Of a DNA stretch of 64,000 nt, positions 8,383-17,117 are shown piece by piece; the stretch's first letter is position 1, and each line of letters opens with the position of its first letter. The DNA lies in contig CAXXKX010000004.1 of NCBI GenBank assembly GCA_963676655.2, positions 558,001 to 622,000 of the forward strand, given 5' to 3'. This DNA comes from G963676655 sp963676655. GTDB taxonomy: Bacteria > Verrucomicrobiota > Lentisphaeria > Victivallales > Victivallaceae. Under the pieces are notes generated by a model. That model was not told the DNA's origin and did no database searches. It saw only the letters and a list, made by a program, of their open reading frames with translations. The position numbers were made by a program, and so were the translations under genes.

Positions 8383-8829
8383 GTGAAGGCATTGGTGCAG
8401 CGGGTTTCTTCGGGATCGGTAACAGTGGATGGCGAAATTACGGGAAAGATCGGACAGGGATTGGTGATTCTGCTCGGTATATCCCAGTTTGACGATTATG
8501 CCGACGCTGATTTTGTCGCGGACAAGTGTGTTAATTTGCGGATTTTTATGGATGAAGAGGGGAAAATGAATCGTTCCATGCTGGATATCGGTGGTGAAGC
8601 GCTGATTATTTCCCAATTCACCTTGTATGGTGACTGCCGCAAAGGCCGTCGTCCAAGTTTTAACGAAGCGGCCAGACCGGAGCATGCGGTCCCGTTGTAT
8701 GAATATTTTGTCGAAAAGGTACGTCAGTCCGGAATTAAAGTTGAAACCGGGGTTTTCGGTGCTAAAATGGATGTTGACATACATAACGACGGGCCGGTTA
8801 CTTTAATGGTAGAGTCAATAGAAAAATGA
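8383..8829 (+). CDS. dtd: D-aminoacyl-tRNA deacylase
   Basis: Dtd removes D-amino acids (and glycine misattached to tRNA-Ala) from tRNA, a proofreading role in translation. The two family signatures are present: SQFTLYGD with the catalytic-region Ser/Gln, and NDGPVTLMVES with the Gly-cis-Pro motif. The length of 148 residues is typical. It starts with GTG at 8383, five bases after folE, and its stop overlaps the dxr start (ATGA at 8826-8829), so translation is probably coupled. Confidence 0.95.
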   Translation: MKALVQRVSSGSVTVDGEITGKIGQGLVILLGISQFDDYADADFVADKCVNLRIFMDEEGKMNRSMLDIGGEALIISQFTLYGDCRKGRRPSFNEAARPEHAVPLYEYFVEKVRQSGIKVETGVFGAKMDVDIHNDGPVTLMVESIEK

Positions 8830-9977
8830 ATAAAAAAAGAGTTGCTATCCTGGGCTCAACCGGGTCGATCGGCGAAAGCGCGCTGAAAGTGGTTAAGCAC
8901 TTGAGTGATGAGCTTGAGGTTACTGCCTTGGCAGCAAATTCGCAGATTGAACGTTTGGCGGAACAGGCCCGCGAAACGGGTTGCCGCACGGTAGTTACCG
9001 CGGACCTGCAACTGGAGGATTCGCTCAGAGGGATGGCGCCGGAGGACTGTCAGGTTGCGTCCGGGCAACAGGCGATAATCGATCTGGCTGTTCGGGAGGA
9101 CGTTGATATAGTTTTATGCGCAATTGTCGGAACCGGAGGTCTGATGCCGGTCATTACGGCGCTGGAAGCGGACAAAGACGTTGCATTGGCCAGCAAGGAA
9201 GTCCTGGTTCTGGCCGGCCGGATTGTCATGGACGCGGCGTCAAGGTCAAAAGGCCGGATAATTCCGGTTGACAGTGAACATAGTGCCATTTTCCAGTGTC
9301 TGGAAGGAAGAGCGCCGGCTTCTGCGTCGCGGTTGATTCTGACCGCCAGCGGCGGCGCTTTCAGGAACGCCACGCTTGAAGAGATGCGTGAATCGGATTA
9401 CAAATCGGCTTTGGCTCATCCGACCTGGGACATGGGGCCGAAGGTGACAATAGATTCCGCTTCTTTGATGAACAAGGCGTTAGAGATAATTGAGGCACAT
9501 TTTTTGTTTGATGTGTCGCATGAAAGAATTGACGTGGTCATTCATCCGCAGTCGGTGGTCCACTCTATGGTGGAGTTTATTGACGGCACGGTGCTGGCCC
9601 AGATGTCGACCCCGGATATGCGTTTTCCGATTCAATACGCATTGACCTGGCCGCACAAGCACCCGGGCAGTCTGGAACCGTTGGACTTTACCCGGTTTTC
9701 AGAGTTGACATTTGAGCTGCCGGACCGTAAACGGTTCCCGTCGTTGGATTTTGCCTACGAGGCTCTGCGGCAGGGTGGAGATATGCCGGCGGTTATGAAC
9801 GCAGCCAATGAGGTTGCGGTCGCCAGGTTCAGGCGCGGCGAGATCAGGTTTACAGACATTTGGACCGTGATTGAAAAGACGATGGCGGCTCATACGGTTA
9901 TGGCGTATGCGGAGCTTGACGAAGTGCTGGCGGCGGATAGTCAGGCCCGGGCATTTGCTTTGGAATGTAAAATATAA
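8826..9977 (+). CDS. dxr: 1-deoxy-D-xylulose 5-phosphate reductoisomerase
   Basis: Dxr (IspC) makes 2-C-methyl-D-erythritol 4-phosphate from DXP with NADPH, the committed step of the MEP isoprenoid pathway. Visible motifs are the nucleotide-binding GSTGSIGESALKV, ASKEVLV, the metal-binding PVDSEHSA, TASGGAFR, HPTWDMGPKVTIDSASLMNKALE and HPQSVVHSMVE. The length (383 residues) is standard. The start overlaps the dtd stop. The later pathway enzyme IspG is two genes downstream, and the rseP gene lies between them, an arrangement related to dxr-rseP-ispG in other bacteria. Confidence 0.97.
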   Translation: MNKKRVAILGSTGSIGESALKVVKHLSDELEVTALAANSQIERLAEQARETGCRTVVTADLQLEDSLRGMAPEDCQVASGQQAIIDLAVREDVDIVLCAIVGTGGLMPVITALEADKDVALASKEVLVLAGRIVMDAASRSKGRIIPVDSEHSAIFQCLEGRAPASASRLILTASGGAFRNATLEEMRESDYKSALAHPTWDMGPKVTIDSASLMNKALEIIEAHFLFDVSHERIDVVIHPQSVVHSMVEFIDGTVLAQMSTPDMRFPIQYALTWPHKHPGSLEPLDFTRFSELTFELPDRKRFPSLDFAYEALRQGGDMPAVMNAANEVAVARFRRGEIRFTDIWTVIEKTMAAHTVMAYAELDEVLAADSQARAFALECKI

Positions 9978-10010
9978 ATGAATTAATATATAACTGGTTA
10001 GGATTGTTTA

Positions 10011-11825
10011 ATGGAAATTTTGTCAGAAGGACTGAAAATTGTCGGAAGCGTACTGTTTATGGTGGTGGCCATCAGTTTATGTATATTTGTTCATGAACTT
10101 GGTCACTTTCTGGCCGCGCGGTGGCGCGGAATGCATATAGTCGCTTTCTCCATCGGCTTCAAAAAAGCCTGGAGTAAAAAGTTTAAAGATTTTGAGTTCA
10201 GGATCGGCTGGCTTCCTTTCGGGGGATATGTCGACCTTCCTCAAATCGACATGACTACTCATGAGATCAAAGACGAAGATGGTAATCCGCTGCCGCATGC
10301 AAAACCGCTTGACAAGATCATTACCGCTTTTGCCGGGCCGTTTTTCAATGTTCTCTTCGGGTTGCTGGCAGGATGTCTGGTCTGGTGGTTTGGAATGCCT
10401 AAAGATACTCCGCAAGCGGACCGGATTGAGGTCGGGGTTATCGATAAAAAAGGACCTGAATACAAGGCCGGTTTGCGGGCTGGAGATACGATTGTCGCGA
10501 TTAACGGCAAGCCGTTTTATTGTACCTGGGATCAGTTCATACGTAAGCTGATTTTCTCTGTCGGCAAGGTTTCATATACCGTTGAACGTGATGGTAAACC
10601 GATGGAAGTAACTTTTCAACCCAAACCCAATCCGGCTGCACCATCTCAATTACGTCGTGAAGGGATTGCGCATCCGTTTTTCAAGCCGATATATCCGGTG
10701 ACAGTCTATCCTGATTCCGGCTCTCCGGCGGCAAAAGCCGGAATGAAAAATGGCGATGTGATCCTTGAAGTTAACGGTAAAAAAATTGCCGGTTTCAGGC
10801 ATTTTGTGCTATTGGAAAATACTTTGTCCGAACCAATGGACATCCTGGTCCAACGCAATGGAGAAAAAGTATTGGTCAAGCATATAGTTCCGAAAATTTA
10901 TCAGAAAAGATGGCTGACAGGATTCTTGTATGATGAAAATGGCGGAGCGGTTAAAGTGGCTGATGTCATAGCTGGAAAACCTGCTATGCTTGCCGGGATG
11001 AAGCCGGGAGACCTGATTCAGAAGATTAATGGCAAGACAATTATGAACGGTGGGGATGTCAGAAAACTGATTCAGGCATCAGACGGTAAACAAATTACAA
11101 TGGTAGTCAAACGCGGCGACAAGGAACTTGCCTTGAAGATGACTCCGCTTCAGGAGACGAACTACATGATTGGAGTCAGCTTGACATATTGGGCCTACCC
11201 AAGTCCGTTTGAGCAGTTTTTTGATGTAATTGACATGACCTATAATTCAGTTAAGGGCATGCTTTATCGCGGCGCATTCAAACTTGGCTTCTCGAAGAAA
11301 AGCAGTTCACTAAAACCCCGTAATTTGAGCGGTCCGCTCAATTTGGGGCAGAATCTGTTCCTTTCAGTATATCGACGGTCTATAATGTATGGCATATATT
11401 TTATGACGGTAATTTCATTCGCCCTGGCAATCTTCAACCTGCTGCCATTGCCGGTTCTTGATGGCGGATATATTGCATTGGGCCTGGTTGAAGCGGCGTT
11501 CCGCCGACCATTATCTCCTAAAATTATTAAACCGCTGTTCACTGTATTCATCTTCCTGCTTATCGGCTTGATGATATATGTCACTTTCAATGACGTTATG
11601 CGGTTCGTTCCGGATAAAAAGCCCGATCCAAAGAATGATTATCAACCTGATTACGAATATTCGCAGTCGATATTGAATCAGTTGACGCCACAGGAGAGGG
11701 CGGAATTATTGAAGCCGAATACAAATTCCGGAGATGTAAAAAAGTCTGATTCGGCAGAAAAGAAAAATTCGGATGTGAAAAATGACTCTTCAGCGCCGGA
11801 AAAGCCGACAAATAAGAATCGGTGA
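10011..11825 (+). CDS. rseP: RseP-type site-2 intramembrane zinc metalloprotease with three PDZ domains
   Basis: RseP cleaves membrane-embedded anti-sigma factors and leftover signal peptides within the inner membrane. The zinc site is HELGH (residues 28-32) in the first helix, and the second ligand is Asp484 in LPVLDGG. Between them are three PDZ-like repeats, each with an A-G-[LM]-[KR]-x-G-D-x-I core (AGLRAGDTI, AGMKNGDVI, AGMKPGDLI). E. coli RseP has about 450 residues and two PDZ domains, so this 604-residue protein carries an extra PDZ. A hydrophilic Lys/Ser/Asn-rich tail follows the last helix. The last 44 bases overlap ispG in another frame, so stop-start coupling is likely. Confidence 0.95.
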   Translation: MEILSEGLKIVGSVLFMVVAISLCIFVHELGHFLAARWRGMHIVAFSIGFKKAWSKKFKDFEFRIGWLPFGGYVDLPQIDMTTHEIKDEDGNPLPHAKPLDKIITAFAGPFFNVLFGLLAGCLVWWFGMPKDTPQADRIEVGVIDKKGPEYKAGLRAGDTIVAINGKPFYCTWDQFIRKLIFSVGKVSYTVERDGKPMEVTFQPKPNPAAPSQLRREGIAHPFFKPIYPVTVYPDSGSPAAKAGMKNGDVILEVNGKKIAGFRHFVLLENTLSEPMDILVQRNGEKVLVKHIVPKIYQKRWLTGFLYDENGGAVKVADVIAGKPAMLAGMKPGDLIQKINGKTIMNGGDVRKLIQASDGKQITMVVKRGDKELALKMTPLQETNYMIGVSLTYWAYPSPFEQFFDVIDMTYNSVKGMLYRGAFKLGFSKKSSSLKPRNLSGPLNLGQNLFLSVYRRSIMYGIYFMTVISFALAIFNLLPLPVLDGGYIALGLVEAAFRRPLSPKIIKPLFTVFIFLLIGLMIYVTFNDVMRFVPDKKPDPKNDYQPDYEYSQSILNQLTPQERAELLKPNTNSGDVKKSDSAEKKNSDVKNDSSAPEKPTNKNR

Positions 11826-12870
11826 TGTCGCCATCGGCGGGGACGCTCAAGTCAGCGTCCAGTCGATGACCAATACCGATACGCGCGACGTCGCGGCTAC
11901 ACTCAAGCAAATTGGCGAGCTGACCTCGGCGGGATGCCAGATAATCCGTTGCGCACTGCCCGATTTGGACTCAACCGAAGCAATTAAAGATATCGTTGCG
12001 GCGGCTCCGGTTCCGGTTATCGCGGATATTCATTTTGATTATCGCATTGCCCTGGCCGCAGTTAAAGCCGGAGTACACGGAGTCAGAATAAATCCCGGCA
12101 ATATCGGTTCCGATGACAAGGTGCAAATGGTCGCGGAAGCATGCGGCCAGGCAGGCGTTCCAATAAGAGTCGGCGTTAACAGCGGCAGTCTTCCGAAGGA
12201 TTTGCATCAGGCGGTGCTGGACCGGAAAATATCGTTGGCTCAAGCCATGGTCGATGGCGCGCTCCGGCAATGCGCTCTTTTGGAGAAATTTAACTTTACC
12301 GAATTGAAAGTATCCCTTAAATCTTCCGATGTTCCCATTACCGTTGCGGCTTACGAGCTATTTGCCGAACAATCGGATTATCCGCTGCACATTGGGATCA
12401 CGGAAGCCGGAACCCTGAAACGCGGTATTATTAAATCCGCCGCCGGAATCGGGTCGCTGCTGTTGCGGGGTATTGGGGATACAATCAGAGTTAGCCTGAC
12501 CGCCGATCCGGTCGAGGAAGTCAAGACAGCGCTTATTCTACTGGAAGCATTGGGTTTGCGTGACGCCGCGCCGGAAATCGTTTCCTGTCCGACTTGCGGC
12601 AGAACTGAAATCAACCTTATTGAACTGGCCGAAAGGGTCGAGGATTTGGTTGCCTCCATAAAAGCGAACGGAAAACGCATTAATTTAAAGAAAATCGCGG
12701 TTATGGGGTGTGTGGTCAATGGTCCCGGCGAAGCCGCTGACGCGGATATAGGAATTGCCGGAGGGAAAAATAAGGTTATGTTGTTTGAGCATGGTGTGAA
12801 GACCGGAATTTACGGCGAAGCCGAAGGCTTTTCCGCTTTACGCGACTTTATTGTGGAGCATTCGGAATGA
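11782..12870 (+). CDS. ispG: 4-hydroxy-3-methylbut-2-enyl diphosphate synthase (flavodoxin/ferredoxin)
   Basis: IspG (GcpE) reduces MEcPP to HMBPP with a 4Fe-4S cluster in the MEP pathway. The TIM-barrel part carries VSVQSMTNTDTRD, GCQIIRCALPD, ADIHFDYR, RINPGNIG and RVGVNSGSL. The cluster ligands are in SCPTCGRTE (Cys269, Cys272) and MGCVVNGPGEA, with the conserved Glu a little upstream of the end. The length (362 residues) is that of the common bacterial form. The ATG lies inside the end of rseP (44-bp overlap), and the TGA overlaps the next ATG. Confidence 0.97.
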   Translation: MTLQRRKSRQIRIGDVAIGGDAQVSVQSMTNTDTRDVAATLKQIGELTSAGCQIIRCALPDLDSTEAIKDIVAAAPVPVIADIHFDYRIALAAVKAGVHGVRINPGNIGSDDKVQMVAEACGQAGVPIRVGVNSGSLPKDLHQAVLDRKISLAQAMVDGALRQCALLEKFNFTELKVSLKSSDVPITVAAYELFAEQSDYPLHIGITEAGTLKRGIIKSAAGIGSLLLRGIGDTIRVSLTADPVEEVKTALILLEALGLRDAAPEIVSCPTCGRTEINLIELAERVEDLVASIKANGKRINLKKIAVMGCVVNGPGEAADADIGIAGGKNKVMLFEHGVKTGIYGEAEGFSALRDFIVEHSE

Positions 12871-13550
12871 ATTTGTTCGACCTTGAAGACTGCACGGTTA
12901 CCCGTTCCAAACGCCGCAGTATCGCGTTGCGGGTAGGGCCAGAAGGCAGTATTGAAATAAAAGCTCCGCTTAAATGTTCCGATAAAGACATTCTGGATGT
13001 GCTGGTCAAGCATCAGGACTGGTTGCGGAAACGTCTGCTCAAACATCAGGAGATTCAGGAGGAGGCCCCTGAACACAAGTTTGCCGAAGGCGAAAACTTT
13101 TTCTATCTCGGACGTCCGTATACTTTGACTTTTGTCAAGGGTAAGTCTTTTGCCGATTTTGAAGATGACCGGCTGGAATGCCGTCCTGGACCAGCGGTTT
13201 TTACCCGGAAGCTGCTGCTGGAACTTTATCAGCGTGACGCCAGGGCTTACCTGACCGAACGTACGATGGAGCTGGCGGAAGAACACGCGATTGAAATCAC
13301 TCAGGTCAAGATCAATTCCGCCGCCCGGCGTTGGGGATCATGTTCCGGCAAGGGGAATATCAATTTTTCGTGGCGACTGATCATGTGCCCGCCGGAAATT
13401 ATCGACTATGTGATTTGCCATGAACTGGCGCATATCAAAGAGTTGAATCACTCACCCAATTTTTGGCTGGAAGTGGAAAAACTTTGTCCAGCTTATAAAA
13501 AACACCGGAAAATGCTGCGGGAAAAAGAGCATCTGTATCGTGGTTTTTAA
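12867..13550 (+). CDS. YgjP-like metallopeptidase domain protein (M48 superfamily, DUF45)
   Basis: The 227-residue protein shows the full YgjP/DUF45 pattern: an N-terminal beta region (R-R-S-I-A-L-R-V, I-K-A-P), the segment RRWGSCSGKGNINFSWRL, and the zinc motif HELAH followed by LNHSPNFW. These proteins are probable cytosolic zinc proteases with no settled substrate. Its start overlaps the ispG stop (ATGA), which makes it the last gene of the folE-dtd-dxr-rseP-ispG run. The transporter gene on the other strand ends 17 bp further on. Confidence 0.92.
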   Translation: MNLFDLEDCTVTRSKRRSIALRVGPEGSIEIKAPLKCSDKDILDVLVKHQDWLRKRLLKHQEIQEEAPEHKFAEGENFFYLGRPYTLTFVKGKSFADFEDDRLECRPGPAVFTRKLLLELYQRDARAYLTERTMELAEEHAIEITQVKINSAARRWGSCSGKGNINFSWRLIMCPPEIIDYVICHELAHIKELNHSPNFWLEVEKLCPAYKKHRKMLREKEHLYRGF

Positions 13551-13566
13551 CTGACTTATCAGGCAA

Positions 13567-14469
13567 TCAAAAGACTATTTTGATTAATTTGAAAATTACC
13601 AGCAGCCAGGCGCCCAGAACCACGAATGCGAAATATTTCCGGATTGATTTTGCTGATATTTTGTCGTGAATTATACTGCCCAGTTTGGTGCCGAAGAAAG
13701 CTCCGATTATAAGCGCTATAGCCAGAATATAATTGATATTGTGGTCGATTGCGTGGAATATCGAGGAAAACGCGCCGGAGAGCAATACCAGCATCGTACT
13801 GGTCTGGGTCGCGTATTTAGTTTCCTGTCCGACCATATAAAAGAGCATCGGCATCATGATCACGCCCCCGCCGATACCAAGCAGACCGCTGAGGAAGCCG
13901 GTAAAGAGGCCGAGTCCGACGAGGACCGGAACACTGAATTCTCCGGCGGGAATTGTCCGGAATTTAAGAAGAGGCGCAATCGCGAATCTTTTGAGCAGGC
14001 CGACGTGATCGCTGTCGTCTCCGTCGTGATGGCGGCGCAGATAGAAATTATCAAACAGCAACCAGCCGCCGATCAGCAGCAGGAATACTGCAAAAATTGA
14101 CAACAGAATAAAGTTTACCGGGTCGATTGTTTTTCCGCCAAACTGCCATTGGCCCTGGCTTTTCATCATTTGAACCAGAAAAACCCCGAGATATGCGCCG
14201 ACTGGAATGCCGATCCCGGTGAACAGCGCGACTCTGATTCCCATGAAACGTTTGTCGAGCCGATGGTAAAGGGAAAACGACGATGCCCCCATGACCTGGA
14301 AAGCACTGGTGCCGACCGCCAGATTCATATCCAGCCCGAGGAAGATATTCAATGCCGGAGTGACGATAAATCCGCCGCCGGCCCCGAACAACGCGGTCAA
14401 CATGCCGACGAAAAATCCCAGAAAAGATCCTCCCAACAACATTCCCCAATGGTTGGCTATATAATCCAT
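13567..14469 (-). CDS. TauE/SafE (TSUP) family sulfite/organosulfonate exporter-like permease
   Basis: This is a 300-residue inner-membrane protein with about eight hydrophobic helices and the duplicated family signature: GMLTALFGAGGGFIVTPAL near the N-terminus and GFLSGLLGIGGGVIMMPML in the second half. TSUP proteins move sulfite, sulfoacetate or related anions. The start at 14469 follows AGAGGAAAA. A sulfur role fits the YeeE/YedE pair at 36491-37729 and the sulfatase at the right end, but those genes are not adjacent. It converges on the ygjP-like gene. Confidence 0.9.
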   Translation of the reverse strand: MDYIANHWGMLLGGSFLGFFVGMLTALFGAGGGFIVTPALNIFLGLDMNLAVGTSAFQVMGASSFSLYHRLDKRFMGIRVALFTGIGIPVGAYLGVFLVQMMKSQGQWQFGGKTIDPVNFILLSIFAVFLLLIGGWLLFDNFYLRRHHDGDDSDHVGLLKRFAIAPLLKFRTIPAGEFSVPVLVGLGLFTGFLSGLLGIGGGVIMMPMLFYMVGQETKYATQTSTMLVLLSGAFSSIFHAIDHNINYILAIALIIGAFFGTKLGSIIHDKISAKSIRKYFAFVVLGAWLLVIFKLIKIVF

Positions 14470-14876
14470 AATTTTCCTCTAAATATCAAACTTTTAAATT
14501 ACGGCGGAACTATTTCCGGTTCAACTGGAACTTTCAGATTCCGCATGTGTCTATAACACCATGCCGAAGATACAAGCAGTTTCTTGACTTGGAGCATATT
14601 GTAATTAATCACTGCAGGTTTATTTCATAACTTACAATAATATAAAAACAATAACTTAACCGTTTTCAGCGGTTTTTTCAAGTCTGGATTTTGGATTATT
14701 TCCGACAATGCCTGTTGCCTTGTCATTTCCATAACTATTTGATCTATAAAAAATGGAATTGTTTTTGTTGTAAGATTCTTGTTATTATTTATTTATGTTT
14801 TATTTAAAAATCAAGTATTGTTATTTTTGAATTATCTTGATGATAATGGTGTATTTATCTTCATTAAAAGATTTTT
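14470..14876. other. AT-rich intergenic stretch, no gene seen
   Basis: This stretch separates the TauE/SafE gene (leftward) from the small membrane-protein gene (rightward). It holds many stop codons in all frames and only short AT-rich palindromes such as ATTATC...GATAAT near 14831-14847. I see no RNA gene or convincing promoter for the transporter. Confidence 0.5.
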
Positions 14877-14905
14877 TTGCTTTTGTGTAATAGTTCGGAT
14901 ATAAT
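14877..14905 (+). promoter_or_regulatory. Candidate sigma70 promoter of the small membrane-protein gene
   Basis: TTGCTT, 17 bp, TATAAT, ending 31 bp before ATG 14937. The -10 box is perfect and the -35 box weak. Confidence 0.45.
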
Positions 14906-14936
14906 TATTGACGAGATGTGTAAAAGGGGAACTTAT

Positions 14937-15224
14937 ATGAATTTAAAACATATATGCAATAAGAAAATTCCAGACAGTTTAACCTGGATTCTGCTTGTTG
15001 CGATTTCAATCTACCAACACTATTTTGATATATATATGTATGCAGCTACTCATTGGCTTCGAGTGCCAGAAGCACAAACGTTAATGATGGTTAGTGCTGT
15101 AACCACTTTAGTTTTTTTTCTCGCATTGTGGGTAACGTTTGCCCCTCTAAAAAATAAATGGATAAGACTTGAATTGGCTTTTCTGATAATTTTTTTCCAT
15201 TACTTATTTCATCCGACCTACTGA
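14937..15224 (+). CDS. Small three-helix membrane protein
   Basis: ATG 14937 is chosen because AAAAGGGGA ends six bases upstream; longer frames from TTG 14877 or ATG 14916 would overlap the promoter. The 95-residue product has three hydrophobic segments (about residues 14-32, 47-65 and 73-90) and a short basic N-terminus. I do not recognise a family. It stands alone between a promoter and a possible terminator, and its codon use is AT-rich compared with the housekeeping genes to the left. Confidence 0.6.
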   Translation: MNLKHICNKKIPDSLTWILLVAISIYQHYFDIYMYAATHWLRVPEAQTLMMVSAVTTLVFFLALWVTFAPLKNKWIRLELAFLIIFFHYLFHPTY

Positions 15225-15243
15225 AGTATGTTAAACCACTAAT

Positions 15244-15272
15244 TCTGCTTTTTGAATATTCAGCAGATTTTT
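15244..15272 (+). terminator. Weak terminator-like hairpin after the small membrane protein
   Basis: TCTGCT (15244-15249) pairs with AGCAGA (15262-15267), followed by five T. The stem is only 6 bp. Confidence 0.4.
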
Positions 15273-15317
15273 CTTTTTATTGCTGGTAAAATATTAAAAA
15301 CGAGTTATCGTTATACT

Positions 15318-15484
15318 ATTGAGCTGAGGCTGAGACACGGTGTCGTGGCCGATAAGCCAGGGATTTTGATGCTTGTATAAATAAAACTGAGTGGCGAAAA
15401 TCACTCTTTGATTTACCGGACATAGTCATGCCCGGAAATATGTTTTATTGTCTTTTACTACAAATACAGGAATCAAAATCTATA
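15318..15484 (+). other. Possibly structured leader of the methyltransferase gene
   Basis: The gap before the methyltransferase contains a string of short hairpins: GACA-CGG-TGTC, GGC-CGATAA-GCC, GAGTG-GCGAAAAT-CACTC and CCGGACAT-AGTC-ATGCCCGG (one mismatch). I compared it by eye with TPP, SAM, SAH, cobalamin and THF riboswitch cores and found no match. It may be an unclassified leader or chance. Confidence 0.25.
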
Positions 15485-16225
15485 ATGAAAAATAATACCT
15501 GGAAAAAATTCTACGATTTCAACGCTCCTGACTACGATAAGGAGATTTTTACTTCAAATACCGCTTTTGAGACGGATTTCCTGATCAGGGAGATGTCGCT
15601 GAAACCCGGCATGAATGTGCTGGATCTCGGCTGCGGTACCGGTCGTCATTCTGTTGCTTTGGCGGCGAAAGGACTGGACATGACCGGCCTGGACATTTCC
15701 GCCGCTCAATTAGCTGAAGCGAGGAAAAAGGCTGAACAGGCCGATGTGAAGGTCCGCTTAATTCAGGCCGATGCCGCAAATTTTGTCTTGGATGAGCAGT
15801 TTGACGCCGCTATTTGTATTTGCCAGGGCTCGTTCGGGCTATTGTCGATAGAGGATGATCCATTGACGCATGAAGCTGATATTCTCAGGAATCTGGCTTC
15901 GGTACTGAAACCGGGCGCTCCGTTGTTGATGACGGTGCGTAATGTCTTTGAGCTTGTCCGTAATTATAGCGACGACGACATTGCCTCCGGTAAATTCGAT
16001 CCCTATACTTTGACGCGCGTGGTTCGGCTGGGCGAATGGTATCCCGGTTTCGACCCGGAAATCGAGGTAAAGGAAAAATGTTTTACCCCGATGGAATTGC
16101 GCATGCTGCTGGAAAAATCCGGCTTTACGGTCGATCTCTTATGTGGAGGTACCGCCGGGAACTGGGACAAGCATACGCTTTCTCTGGATGAGATTGAAAT
16201 TATGGTCAAGTGTCATCTGAAGTAA
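15485..16225 (+). CDS. Class I SAM-dependent methyltransferase
   Basis: The protein of 246 residues has a Rossmann-type methyltransferase core: motif I VLDLGCGTGRHS, motif II at GLDIS, then a D-A-A-N acidic turn and CICQGSFG in place of motif IV. The N-terminal FYDFNAPDYDKE resembles small-molecule methyltransferases of the UbiE/Tam type. The acceptor is unknown. ATG 15485 (MKNNTWKKFY) is used because the upstream extension is not conserved-looking, although no strong ribosome site precedes either start. It converges on nagB with a shared terminator. Confidence 0.88.
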   Translation: MKNNTWKKFYDFNAPDYDKEIFTSNTAFETDFLIREMSLKPGMNVLDLGCGTGRHSVALAAKGLDMTGLDISAAQLAEARKKAEQADVKVRLIQADAANFVLDEQFDAAICICQGSFGLLSIEDDPLTHEADILRNLASVLKPGAPLLMTVRNVFELVRNYSDDDIASGKFDPYTLTRVVRLGEWYPGFDPEIEVKEKCFTPMELRMLLEKSGFTVDLLCGGTAGNWDKHTLSLDEIEIMVKCHLK

Positions 16226-16251
16226 ACTGGCTTTTGTAGAACTTAAGCCTC

Positions 16252-16290
16252 AATAAAAAAGGAGAAGTCGATTATTCTTTCGACTTCTCC
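16252..16290. terminator. Bidirectional terminator between convergent methyltransferase and nagB
   Basis: GGAGAAGTCG (16261-16270) pairs perfectly with CGACTTCTCC (16281-16290), extended by an inner A-T pair. On the minus strand the stem is followed by six U (from AAAAAA at 16255-16260), ending the nagB operon. On the plus strand TCTATTATTT follows. Confidence 0.9.
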
Positions 16291-16328
16291 TCTATTATTT
16301 ACAATTTCCAATTATTTACTCAATGATA

Positions 16329-17114
16329 TTATCTGAATTCTTCCCATTCGGGTTCGTTCTGGAATATCCAATCGTAATAACCGCGTTCCTTGAGCAGGCT
16401 GGCGGCGGCCTCGTCGGCGATCACGGTACAGCGGGGATGGAGCTGCAACGCGGTGCCGGAGATCATTGAGGTGACGGGGCCCTCGACCGATTTTGCCAGG
16501 ATTTCCGCTTTTTCTTCACCGGTGACCAGGGTGATTACCCGTTTTGATTCCAGTATTGTCCCGACGCCCATAGTAATGGCCCGGCGCGGCATTGATTCCG
16601 GCGGATCAAACATTGGGGAATTCTGCGCGATGGTTATCGGGGTTAAACTTTTGGCTCGGGTTCGTGACCGCAGCGCTGAAAGCGGTTCGTTGAAGCCGAT
16701 ATGCCCGGCCCGGCCGATACCCAGCAACTGCAGGTCGATGCCTCCGGCCCGTTTGATGCTTTCTTCATACAAACGGCACTCCATTTCGACATCTTCAGCC
16801 ATACCGAGCGGCAGATTGGTGTTGCGCAGGTCGATATTGATCTTGCTGAAAAGATGCTTGTTCATGTAATAGCGGTAGGAATTAGGATTGTCCGGTTCCA
16901 AACCGATATATTCGTCCAGATTGAAGGTTCGGGTCAATGAAAAATCCAGACCTTCGTTATTATGATAATCCGCTAACTGTTGGTAGACCATTTCCATGGT
17001 TCGTCCGGTTGCCAGACCTAGTACCAGATAAGGTTTTTTGCGAACTTCACGCGAGATTAGCGCCGCGACCAGTTCACAGGCTTTTTCCACATTGGGCCGT
17101 ATAATTACTTCCAT
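16329..17114 (-). CDS. nagB: Glucosamine-6-phosphate deaminase
   Basis: NagB converts glucosamine 6-phosphate to fructose 6-phosphate and ammonia, the exit of amino sugars into glycolysis. The 261-residue chain shows GLATGRTM, FNLDEYIGL (Asp68, equivalent to catalytic Asp72 of E. coli), GIGRAGHIGFNEP (His138, Glu143) and GVGTILES. Ala136 stands where E. coli has Asp141 of the Asp-His-Glu triad (usual motif GxGxDGHIAFNEP), so the mechanism may be tuned differently or the enzyme may belong to a divergent clade. It is the last gene of a seven-gene operon, 3 bp after the epimerase gene, and ends at the terminator at 16252-16290. Confidence 0.92.
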   Translation of the reverse strand: MEVIIRPNVEKACELVAALISREVRKKPYLVLGLATGRTMEMVYQQLADYHNNEGLDFSLTRTFNLDEYIGLEPDNPNSYRYYMNKHLFSKINIDLRNTNLPLGMAEDVEMECRLYEESIKRAGGIDLQLLGIGRAGHIGFNEPLSALRSRTRAKSLTPITIAQNSPMFDPPESMPRRAITMGVGTILESKRVITLVTGEEKAEILAKSVEGPVTSMISGTALQLHPRCTVIADEAAASLLKERGYYDWIFQNEPEWEEFR

Positions 17115-17117
17115 GAT

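Noticed and set aside
15318..15484. TPP riboswitch, because of the CTGAGA string
   Set aside because: The other conserved parts of the TPP core are absent and the downstream gene is not thiamine-related.
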